NCBI RefSeq assembly: GCF_018131185.1
Contig: NZ_JAFCJE010000011.1
Coordinates: forward strand, 120,807-184,806
Direction of reading: 5' to 3'
DNA: 64,000 nucleotides
From: Bradyrhizobium diazoefficiens
GTDB taxonomy: Bacteria; Pseudomonadota; Alphaproteobacteria; Rhizobiales; Xanthobacteraceae
Part shown: positions 44,566 through 53,319 of the stretch, piece by piece
How positions within the stretch are numbered: position 1 is the first letter of the stretch
Layout of the letters: the number at the start of each line of letters is the position of its first letter
The notes under the pieces: generated by a model
Seen by the model: only the letters and a program-made list of their open reading frames with translations
Told to the model about the DNA's origin: nothing
Database searches by the model: none
Position numbers and translations under genes: made by a program

Positions 44566-45696
44566 TTACGCTGCCGCGTCGAGCTGCGCGTAACGCAGCA
44601 CATGGAACGCGGGATCGCCGAACTGGATGTTGATGGAGGAGATACGCTTGAAATAATGTCCGACGTTCAGCTCGTCGGTCATTCCCATGCCGCCGTGAAG
44701 CTGCACCGCCTGGTCGGCGACGAACTTGCCGGCATAACCAATCTTCGACTTGGCGCCCGAGGCAAGCCGCGGAAGCCCCGCATCGCCGGCGGCGAGGCTG
44801 AGGTTGAGATGTTGCATCAGGGAGAGCGCCTCCTGATGCGCGATGAACATATCGACCATCCTATGCTGCAGCACCTGGAAGGAACCGATGGTCGTGCCAA
44901 ACTGCTTGCGGGTCTTGGAATATTCCAGCGTGGCGGAATTCAGCTCGCCAATGGCGCCGACGGCCTCCGCGCAGAGCGCCCCGATGGCGCGGTCGCGACA
45001 CGCTTCAAGTGCCGCAACGCCCTCGCCTTCCTTTCCCAGCAGTTGTCCGCGGACCTCGCGCATGCGGATCTCCGCGGCGCGTCGGCCGTCGATCGTCTTG
45101 AAGCTTTGAAGATCGACACCGGCTACGCGACGGTCGACCACGAAAAGGCTGACGCCGGCCCGGTCGTTGTCGCGGCCGGAGGTCCGCGCCGACACGATCA
45201 GATAATCCGCCCAGGGCGCGGCGATCACTGCGGTCTTCTCGCCGCTCAGAACGTAGTCGCTTCCGTCTCGCCGTGCCTTCGTCGTGACATTGGCCAGATC
45301 GAAACGGGATTTCTTCTCCGTCCAGGCCAGCGCCCAGATCTTCGTGCCGTCGATAATACCAGGGATTAACTCCTGCTTTTGCTCGGCGGTGCCCGCGGAC
45401 TCGATCAGACCACCTGCCAGCACCACCGTCTCGACAAAGGGCTCGACGACGAGGTGACGGCCGAACTCCTGCATGATGATCATGGTCGACAAAGGACCGC
45501 CGCCGAGACCGCCTGCATCCTCGGAGAATGGCGCAGCGAGCAGACCGAGTTCGGCGAAAGCTTCCCACTGCTTCCGGCTGAGCCCCTCTTCACTCGCCAG
45601 GATCTTGCGCCGCTTGTCGAAATCGTACTGATCGCGCAGCACGCGCTGGACGCTGGATCGCAGCAATTCCTGCTCTTCCGTGAACTGGATGTCCAT
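44566..45696 (-). CDS. Acyl-CoA dehydrogenase, small-type subunit (PimD-like)
   Basis: A 376-residue acyl-CoA dehydrogenase resembling the pimeloyl-CoA dehydrogenase small subunit: MDIQFTEEQELLRSSVQRVLRDQYDFDKR, EDAGGLGGGPLSTMIIMQEFGR, and C-terminal VQLHGGMGMTDELNVGHYFKR. The usual catalytic Glu of the C-terminal YGG(T/S) region is not obvious here, as in the other half of heteromeric enzymes, where each partner supplies part of the site. It lies 23 bp from its partner gene. Confidence 0.88.
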   Translation of the reverse strand: MDIQFTEEQELLRSSVQRVLRDQYDFDKRRKILASEEGLSRKQWEAFAELGLLAAPFSEDAGGLGGGPLSTMIIMQEFGRHLVVEPFVETVVLAGGLIESAGTAEQKQELIPGIIDGTKIWALAWTEKKSRFDLANVTTKARRDGSDYVLSGEKTAVIAAPWADYLIVSARTSGRDNDRAGVSLFVVDRRVAGVDLQSFKTIDGRRAAEIRMREVRGQLLGKEGEGVAALEACRDRAIGALCAEAVGAIGELNSATLEYSKTRKQFGTTIGSFQVLQHRMVDMFIAHQEALSLMQHLNLSLAAGDAGLPRLASGAKSKIGYAGKFVADQAVQLHGGMGMTDELNVGHYFKRISSINIQFGDPAFHVLRYAQLDAAA

Positions 45697-45719
45697 CCGG
45701 TCCTCCCGATATGCCGCGG

Positions 45720-46901
<1,182 letters not shown>

Positions 46902-46913
46902 GAAAGGCTCTCC

Positions 46914-47651
46914 TTACCACTTCTCGCCGAAGGGGCGGATTTCCAGTTCGAACGTCCACGCGCTCCTGGGCTGCTGGTAGAGCTGCCAGTAGGACGTTGC
47001 CACGGAGGACGGAGGCATCAAGGCATCCGGATCGTCGAGTGCGGTGGGGCCGAGCGCTTCCAGCCGACGTTGCCGCACCCACTCGGTGTCCACGCCTGAA
47101 TCGATGATGAGATGAGCGACGTGGATGTTCTGGGGCCCCAACTCACGCGCCATGGCCTGCGCCACCGCGCGCAAGCCGAACTTCGCGCTTGCAAAGGCCG
47201 CGTAGCCGGAGCCGCCGCGGAGCGACGCCGTCGCGCCTGTGAAGAAGATATTGCCGCCTCCGCGCGGCAACATCAGCTTCGCCGCCTCGCGGCCGGCCAG
47301 GAATCCGGAGTAGCAAGCCATCTCCCAAACCTTGCGGAAGACGCGCTCCGTCGTTTCGAGGATCGGAAAATTGACGTTGGCGCCGATATTGAAGATGCAC
47401 ACTTCCAGGGGCGCGTGCTTGTCGGCATCGCCGAGGAAGGAGATGATCTCATCCTCCTTCCGCGCATCGAGCGAGCGGGCATGGATCTCGCCGCCGGAAG
47501 CCTCGATCTCCTTGACGAGCGGCGCCAGCTTGTCGCCGTTACGGCGACCCGCGAAAACCGTGAACCCTTCCGAGGCGAACTTCTTTGCGATCTCGCCGCC
47601 GATGAAGTCACCCGCGCCGATCACGGCCACGGTTGCGTTTCTCTTCTGCAC
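46914..47651 (-). CDS. Atypical SDR lacking the catalytic tyrosine
   Basis: A 245-residue SDR-fold protein with the cofactor motif GAGDFIGGE (residues 12-20) and FFTGATASLRGGSGY. Where classical SDRs have Y-x-x-x-K, this protein reads F153-A-S-A-K157, so the catalytic Tyr is replaced by Phe. Related proteins of this type are common in proteobacteria and usually annotated as SDRs of unknown substrate. It is the first gene of the operon SDR, two acyl-CoA dehydrogenases, thiolase and flavoprotein, and is preceded by an operator-filled promoter. Confidence 0.85.
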   Translation of the reverse strand: MQKRNATVAVIGAGDFIGGEIAKKFASEGFTVFAGRRNGDKLAPLVKEIEASGGEIHARSLDARKEDEIISFLGDADKHAPLEVCIFNIGANVNFPILETTERVFRKVWEMACYSGFLAGREAAKLMLPRGGGNIFFTGATASLRGGSGYAAFASAKFGLRAVAQAMARELGPQNIHVAHLIIDSGVDTEWVRQRRLEALGPTALDDPDALMPPSSVATSYWQLYQQPRSAWTFELEIRPFGEKW

Positions 47652-47744
47652 GGGCGTGCTCCCTGTGAGATTACATCTCGCTTGTTGAGTATTCTGCCGC
47701 GAACCGCTGGATCATCTCGCCAACGGCCGCCTTACCTTCCCTGC

Positions 47745-47773
47745 ACATAACGTTCTTTTTTAGAACTCGTCAA
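47745..47773 (-). promoter_or_regulatory. Promoter with spacer-filling operator, SDR/thiolase operon
   Basis: On the minus strand -35 TTGACG (47768-47773), a 17-base spacer made almost entirely of the dyad AGTTC-N7-GAAC, and -10 TTATGT (47745-47750). The 22 bases at 47752-47773 are identical to those at 52811-52832. Repressor binding here would block polymerase directly. Confidence 0.75.
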
Positions 47774-48029
47774 TCGATATTTGGGCCGGTCCTCCTCGAA
47801 ACGACGCTTGCTCGCGACGCAGGACAGTCTCGCTCACGAGAACCGAGAGGCGCAGTCACACGTCCGCGCGAGTCGCGGCTTTTGCGTCGACCGCACTCGC
47901 ACCGATGGACCACTTCGCAACGCAGTTCGACGAAGCAGAGCGCACATATTGCAGTTTCGATGAGCGAGCGAGGAAACCGCTCGCAATCACCAGCGGCCAC
48001 CTTGGGCCAAGCCGGTCTTCTGGTGGATC
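47774..48029. other. Intergenic region between two convergent-facing control regions
   Basis: About 250 bp between the SDR-operon promoter and the DsbA-like isomerase stop. No gene or clear terminator seen. Confidence 0.35.
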
Positions 48030-48659
48030 TTAGGCCGTCGCAGATTGGAGTTTCGATTGCTCGACAATCGATTCCTCCACGTCCCGAAGCTGGTCCTTTC
48101 CGAAAAACATCTCCTTCCCGACAAAGAACGTCGGCGAGCCAAACGCTCCGCGGCTTACCGCGTCGTTCGTCAGATCGATCAGCCTCTTCTTCACGTCGTC
48201 TTGCTGGGCGCGCTTCGCCAACCTGTCAATATTGACGCCGGAAGCGACGAACGCGGTCCGGAACACCTCCGGATCGTCCATCTTCTTCGGCTCTTCCCAC
48301 ATATGATGATAGGCCGCCCTGAAATAGGGCTCGAACATCCCCTCCAATTGCGCGGCAACGGCGCACCGCATCAACATGAGCGTATTGACCGGGAAAAAGG
48401 GGTTCGAACGAAATTTGGTTACGTTATGCCGGCGAATGAACCGCTCCGTCTCGAGCGCCTGGTACTCGGGCTTGTTCTTGATGCCACGAAGGGAGTCGAA
48501 GGGCGACATGTTGCCGGTCACCTTGTAGATGCCGCCAAGAAGAACCGGAACGTACTCGAACTTGGCGCCGGTGCGCTGCTCGATGCCAGGAATGGCGATC
48601 TCGGCCAGATAAGCGTTCGGGCTGCCGAAATCGAACATGAACTCTACTTTCGGGGTCAT
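48030..48659 (-). CDS. 2-hydroxychromene-2-carboxylate isomerase-family protein (DsbA/GST-kappa fold)
   Basis: A 209-residue DsbA-like thioredoxin-fold protein. FMFDFGSPNAYLAEI at the start and GAFGSPTFFVGKEMFFGKDQL near the end are the family marks, and Ser12 of FGSPNAY replaces the DsbA Cys. The named enzyme isomerises a naphthalene intermediate with glutathione, but many homologues in acid catabolism have unknown substrates. It has its own promoter with a dyad operator (48705-48733) and lies divergent from HxlR 4. Confidence 0.87.
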   Translation of the reverse strand: MTPKVEFMFDFGSPNAYLAEIAIPGIEQRTGAKFEYVPVLLGGIYKVTGNMSPFDSLRGIKNKPEYQALETERFIRRHNVTKFRSNPFFPVNTLMLMRCAVAAQLEGMFEPYFRAAYHHMWEEPKKMDDPEVFRTAFVASGVNIDRLAKRAQQDDVKKRLIDLTNDAVSRGAFGSPTFFVGKEMFFGKDQLRDVEESIVEQSKLQSATA

Positions 48660-48704
48660 ATCGGCGTTCTCCGGACAACTTAATGATGGTTGATCTGGCC
48701 CATG

Positions 48705-48733
48705 AGATTATAGTTCCTTTTTCGAACTGTCAA
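48705..48733 (-). promoter_or_regulatory. Promoter with spacer-filling operator, isomerase / HxlR 4 gap
   Basis: On the minus strand -35 TTGACA (48728-48733), spacer 17, -10 TAATCT (48705-48710). The spacer is the dyad AGTTC (48712-48716), N7, GAACT (48724-48728) with perfect arms. A near-consensus sigma-70-type promoter whose spacer is the operator. It is 46 bp from the isomerase start and 127 bp from HxlR 4. Confidence 0.78.
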
Positions 48734-48859
48734 ACCGACCATGCGCATACCGGGCCAGTTTCCCTGGGGGTATTGTTCGAAGTTCAGTACCTATCTAGAA
48801 TGCGGCAAACTATCGTTATCCCCCGGATTCGGGAGAACGGTCGGTATTTGGAGACCGCG

Positions 48860-49378
48860 ATGAAATGGAAAGAACTTGAGGAAGAGCCATGCTCAATGGC
48901 CCGAACCATTGGGGTCATTGGCGATCGATGGACCCTGCTTATCCTGCGCGAATGTTTTCTGCGCACCCGCCGCTTCGAAGGTTTTCAGTCTGCACTGGGA
49001 ATTACGCGCCATCTGCTCGCCGAACGGCTGAAGAAGCTCGTTCGGCAAGGCATTCTTCGTCGGATTCCCTATCAAGAGTCGCCTAAACGTCACGAGTACA
49101 TCCTGACCCAGAAGGGGTTGGATCTCTATCCCATCATGATGGCGATCGTGCATTGGGGCGATACTCACATGGTGGACGAACGCGGCCGGCCCCTGCTGCA
49201 CCAGCACCGCAATTGCGGGAAGGACTTCGATCCCGTCATGGTGTGCTCCGAGTGCGGCGAACCGGTTCTAGCCAAGGAGGTCCACACGCATCCGGGCCCC
49301 GGTGCCGGACGGCCCCTCGCCAGGAACGCGACGGAAACGCCCGCGCCGAAAGCCAAGGTGCGACGCAAGGCGGCCTGA
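48860..49378 (+). CDS. HxlR-family regulator 4
   Basis: A 172-residue HxlR protein (EEPCSMARTIGVIGDRWTLLILRECFLRTRRFEGF; LAERLKKLVRQGILRRIPY). Cys11 is at the sensor position. A C-terminal C-x(11)-C-x(2)-C segment (NCGKDF, VCSECGEPV) looks like a small zinc-ribbon-like element. ATG at 48860 follows GGAGACCGCG; upstream sequence in frame runs through the operator and is not coding. Its gene shares the gap that contains the strongest AGTTC-N7-GAACT site, so it is the natural regulator of that operator family. Ligand unknown. Confidence 0.9.
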   Translation: MKWKELEEEPCSMARTIGVIGDRWTLLILRECFLRTRRFEGFQSALGITRHLLAERLKKLVRQGILRRIPYQESPKRHEYILTQKGLDLYPIMMAIVHWGDTHMVDERGRPLLHQHRNCGKDFDPVMVCSECGEPVLAKEVHTHPGPGAGRPLARNATETPAPKAKVRRKAA

Positions 49379-49495
49379 GAGCGCTCCGCGCGGCAGCTCT
49401 GCCGTCCTGCGAGAGGTTGCGGCGTAGTCGGCTCTCCGCGGCTACGATGAGCCCTTCGTCTTGATCTCCCATGAAGCGATCAAGCAGCAACACGT

Positions 49496-51301
49496 TCAAA
49501 CCCGGATTACGCCTCGGCTCGGGTCGGAACTGTAGAGAGCTTCGACATGGTCCGACCGGTGTTTCAGAACGGCACGTTGGTTGACGTACGCCTTGTCGGT
49601 AATTTCGCCCGCGGCCATCGAGGGCGGGTCGTTGAGCAGCAAGAATGCGCCGACGTTCTCGCTGCTACCGACGGTTTGGTTGTATTCCTGGAAGCGGTCC
49701 TTCAGGAACTGCACGACGCGGTCATCGCGGTTGAGGTCTGCAGACGGCTGCGCCGAGATCCGGGCGGCTTCCGTCGGGTTGAGCCAGCAAAGCAGGCCGC
49801 ACCATTCCCGGTTCTCGCCTGCAACCACGATGTCTGACAGCACGCCGCGCGCCGCCGCCAGGATCGCAGCTCGCATGTTTCCGATCGATACCCAAGTCCC
49901 GTTGGCGAGCTTGAAGTTTTCGGAGATCCTGCCTGTGAAGCGAAGCCCCGCTTCCGGTTTTTCCGGGTCCATGAAGGAGACAGTATCGCCGATACGATAG
50001 AAGCCCTCTTCATCGAAGGCCATCTTCGTCAGATCCGGTCTTCCGAGGTAACCCGGCGTGACGTTGGGACCTTTGACCCTGACCTCGTAAGTATCGGAAA
50101 CAGGGAGCAGCTTGAGCTGCAAACCGGGAGCCGGAAGGCCGATCTCCCCGGGACGGTCTGTGGCCCAATGGGTCGTACTGATCGTTGGAGCGGTTTCCGT
50201 CGTGCCGTATCCCGACATGACGGGGATCTGCCGGCCCGTGATCGACGACATCAACCGGTAAAGCCGCTCGAGCGTGTTCTGCGAGATGGCCGCGCCGGCG
50301 TAACTCAGCCGGTCCAACCGCTTCAATATGCTTGCGCCCAACTCGGGATCCTTCTCGATCGCATCGCATAGGAAATTATACCCGGCGGGTACATTGAACA
50401 TGGCAGTCGGTGAAATCTCCTTCAGATTCAGGAGCGTCTTGTGGAAGAGCTGAGGTAGAGGCCGGCCATCATCGATATAGAGCGTTCCGCCATTCTTCAG
50501 TATGCCATGCAGAATGACGTTGCTTCCCATCGTGTGGTGCCAGGGCATCCACTCAACCTGGACCGGTGCCTCGGACGGCGCTACGAGCAGGCTGCCCATT
50601 TGCAGAGAGCTTGCCATCATGCGGTGGGTGTTCAAGACCCCCTTCGGAAGGCCTGTCGAGCCTGACGTGAAGAGAATTTTTGCGACAGCATCGCAAGATA
50701 CCGCATTCGACGCGCGTTCGAAGCCCTCGTAGCCGTCCCGCTCTTTCATCAGGTCCGAATACGGTACCGTGTCCGGTGCACCGTCGACGCTGATCCAGGT
50801 GGCGGCTCCGAGTTCGGGAATGGAGCGGCCAGCGGAGAAGGCCTGTCCGCTCTGCACGAAGACGAACTTGGGACGCAGTACCTCTGCGATGTCCTTCAGG
50901 CGAGAAAGGCCGCCGGGCATCAAGGTGTAGTTCGGCGATACCGGCGCAAGGATTACGCCGATCGACATTGCGGCGAAGGAAATCACCGCGTTCTCGATCG
51001 AGTTTCCGGACAGGATGGCGAGGCTGTCCCCAGGCTTGGCCCCCATTTCGATCAGGCTTTGACCAACCGCCCGAACCAGAGCCCACGCCCGACCATAGGT
51101 GATCTCGTCCCACTCACCGCTTGAATTGCGTTGAGCCAGGAAGATACGATTCGGAGCCGCTTTCGCCCAGGTCGGGAGAAAATCCGTAATGCGCCAATCG
51201 CAATCTCCGAGCTCGATCGGCGAACTCAGGATGAGCGTACCGTCGTCCCGACGCTGCAGTGAGACCTCTTTGGGCGCGAAGACAGGTGTATTCGTTGACA
51301 T
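49496..51301 (-). CDS. Feruloyl-CoA-synthetase-type acid-CoA ligase
   Basis: A 601-residue ANL ligase of the feruloyl-CoA synthetase branch. LFTSGSTGLPKGVLNTHRM is the A3 core, SGYGTTETAPTISTTHW A5, and the C-terminal hinge is GRISENFKLANGTWVSIGN, with the branch-typical GEITDKAYVNQRAVL at the end. It activates an aromatic or aryl-alkenoic acid with ATP and CoA. It lies 164 bp downstream of the solute-binding protein gene on the same strand, so both are probably driven by the operator-bearing promoter at 52811. It is the likely entry step of the regulon. Confidence 0.9.
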   Translation of the reverse strand: MSTNTPVFAPKEVSLQRRDDGTLILSSPIELGDCDWRITDFLPTWAKAAPNRIFLAQRNSSGEWDEITYGRAWALVRAVGQSLIEMGAKPGDSLAILSGNSIENAVISFAAMSIGVILAPVSPNYTLMPGGLSRLKDIAEVLRPKFVFVQSGQAFSAGRSIPELGAATWISVDGAPDTVPYSDLMKERDGYEGFERASNAVSCDAVAKILFTSGSTGLPKGVLNTHRMMASSLQMGSLLVAPSEAPVQVEWMPWHHTMGSNVILHGILKNGGTLYIDDGRPLPQLFHKTLLNLKEISPTAMFNVPAGYNFLCDAIEKDPELGASILKRLDRLSYAGAAISQNTLERLYRLMSSITGRQIPVMSGYGTTETAPTISTTHWATDRPGEIGLPAPGLQLKLLPVSDTYEVRVKGPNVTPGYLGRPDLTKMAFDEEGFYRIGDTVSFMDPEKPEAGLRFTGRISENFKLANGTWVSIGNMRAAILAAARGVLSDIVVAGENREWCGLLCWLNPTEAARISAQPSADLNRDDRVVQFLKDRFQEYNQTVGSSENVGAFLLLNDPPSMAAGEITDKAYVNQRAVLKHRSDHVEALYSSDPSRGVIRV

Positions 51302-51465
51302 TGAAGATGATCCCATGATTTACCGCAGGCCGTCCCGGCACGCTCGCGTGTGATCCGGCTTCTGATTGCCGCCAACCTCACGAAACTCGTGCGGGCGACT
51401 TGCCTAAGGAACTCGGGCAGCGCATTTGATCACGCGCTCCCTTGCAGTTTTACTGCCCGAGACCG

Positions 51466-52665
51466 CTACTCGGACTTCGCGTCGAGCACGTCTCCGAACA
51501 ATTTGTAGCTCGTGCCGGTCCAGCGCTGCAGCCTCATTTGAGTCCACATCATGTTCACGTTTTCGCTGGTGTTGACCTCGATCCCCGGCAGCGCGACGGG
51601 GACGATTACGCTCTTCAGATTCTTTGCTTGCGCCAGGATGTTCTTGCGGGACAGATCGTTGCCGCATTGTTTCAGTATTCGCTCGAGCAGAATGCCCTGC
51701 TGATATCCGACCGCGTAGGTCCCGTTGCTGATGTCGGCGCCGGGTAGATACTTCTCGAAGAAGTTTCGATAATCCCGCAGACCGGGATCGTCCTTCCACG
51801 CCTCGTCCCCAACGTCCTTGGTGATCGTGCCTGCGATCACGCCGACCGACTTGTCGAGCCCGGCCGGCGCGAGCGTCCCGCCAACAGATGCAGAAGGAAA
51901 GTTGATGATGATGGTCGCCTTCCATCCGATCACCGAGGCCTGCCTGATCGCCTGCGCCGCAAACTTCGGTGTCCCGGCGATCACGAGAGCCTCGGCTCCT
52001 GAACTCTTCAGGTTCGTGATCTGCGAGTCGATCGTTGGCTCGGTCACCTCGTAAGCGGCAGTCACGACCTTTCGATCGAAATCGCCGCCGAGATACGCCT
52101 TGAACGCATTGACGTAGTCTTTGCCGAGATCGTCGTTCTGATAGAGAATTGCGTACTTCGCGCTGGGAAGCACTTTGGTGAGATACTTGGCGTAGATCTT
52201 CCCTTCGGTATCGTAACTCACGATACCGGTCGTCATCAGGGGATAGTTCTCGACGTCCGAGAACTTGGATGCACCACTGACGATGGCGATGCTGGGCACT
52301 CCCTTTGCCCTGAGATACTTCGCCGTGGCCGAGACGCCGGGCGTACCTAGCTGGCCGTACATGAAGGAGATTTCATCGCTCTCGACCAGCTTGCGCACGT
52401 GCTCCACCGCCTTGGGTGGGCTGTATGAGTCATCGTAGGCGATGTAGTTGATTTTGCGCCCGTTGACGCCGCCTCGCTCGTTCAGCGATTGGATATAGGC
52501 GATAAGACCCTTGCCAATGAGCCCGATCGATGACGCCGGTCCGCTGAAGGGAAAAACCCCACCAATCTTGATCTCGGTATCGGAAATGACTGGCTCTTCC
52601 GCAGCGGAGGCCGAACCGCTCAGAAGTACAGCGAGGGCTATCGCAATTTTCCATTTGGACATCAT
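51466..52665 (-). CDS. Branched-chain-amino-acid-type ABC solute-binding protein (paralogue)
   Basis: A 399-residue LivK-type periplasmic protein with a signal peptide (KWKIAIALAVLLSGSASA) and EIKIGGVFPFSGPASSIG. It is a paralogue of the protein at 22421-23629, with the same domain order and many shared segments. No permease or ATPase is near. GGGGGAGG precedes the ATG cluster at 52659-52667. Its promoter carries the 22-bp operator identical to that of the SDR/thiolase operon, so it is probably the uptake component of that regulon. Confidence 0.92.
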   Translation of the reverse strand: MMSKWKIAIALAVLLSGSASAAEEPVISDTEIKIGGVFPFSGPASSIGLIGKGLIAYIQSLNERGGVNGRKINYIAYDDSYSPPKAVEHVRKLVESDEISFMYGQLGTPGVSATAKYLRAKGVPSIAIVSGASKFSDVENYPLMTTGIVSYDTEGKIYAKYLTKVLPSAKYAILYQNDDLGKDYVNAFKAYLGGDFDRKVVTAAYEVTEPTIDSQITNLKSSGAEALVIAGTPKFAAQAIRQASVIGWKATIIINFPSASVGGTLAPAGLDKSVGVIAGTITKDVGDEAWKDDPGLRDYRNFFEKYLPGADISNGTYAVGYQQGILLERILKQCGNDLSRKNILAQAKNLKSVIVPVALPGIEVNTSENVNMMWTQMRLQRWTGTSYKLFGDVLDAKSE

Positions 52666-52803
52666 CAACCGTCCTCCCCCATGCGTGCCATAGCTGGCAC
52701 GGAACTGTCTCTTGTTTGTCTTCCGCTGTGCGATCTCCTGACGACATCGTCGTTCAGAATCGCAGGCCGAAGCAGCCCTTTTTGTCGCTATTGGCTTTCT
52801 TCA

Positions 52804-52832
52804 ACCTACCGTTCTTTTTTAGAACTCGTCAA
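52804..52832 (-). promoter_or_regulatory. Promoter with spacer-filling operator, solute-binding protein / ligase unit
   Basis: On the minus strand -35 TTGACG (52827-52832) and dyad GTTC (52811-52814), N7, GAAC (52822-52825). The 22 bases at 52811-52832 match 47752-47773 exactly. The -10 hexamer is weaker (GTAGGT or TAGGTT). Confidence 0.72.
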
Positions 52833-53319
52833 GCTCCACTGTTAGGATCTTCTTCGATGCAACAGACATTTGCCGGCATATTTGAGTTTTGCGCTCGACA
52901 ACTAGATCCCGCGCGCGTCACTTCTATTATCGAACTTACTTACGCGCCGCCGACGAACAACGGGATCAATGGGAGCACGTGTCCAAGTTGCATCCTCCTG
53001 GCAAGACAGTGAACCTGGCGCTGAAGCGCGCCTTCTCCCGGGCGAGTGGACAATGAGCTTCGGAAGCAGGCTACGACAATCTTGTGCCGCCCCTATTCAG
53101 AGATGAATGCCCGCCCGCGCCTGCCGCGCGGCCCTTTACGCATCGCACGCCCATGGGAGCGCACGCATATCCCAGCCGCCGACCACCATTTCGTCCCCGG
53201 CTCGGCGACCGGGCGCAATTTCGGGAATTCACTTCAAACCATTCAGCACGTCCACGGCGTGCGAAATGAGCGTCGAGGCGATCTGGGACGCCTCGCAGGT
53301 TTGCTCATGCCTCGAGGCG
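52833..53319. other. Intergenic region, no convincing gene
   Basis: Nearly 490 bp between the solute-binding protein promoter and the IorB-type stop. Plus-strand frames here lack ribosome sites and look like antisense shadows. Nothing structured was recognised. Confidence 0.35.

Noticed and set aside
42714..44633. A 639-codon plus-strand frame
   Set aside because: Antisense to the NMO-like and thiolase genes, both with full motifs. Long antisense frames are common in G+C-rich DNA.
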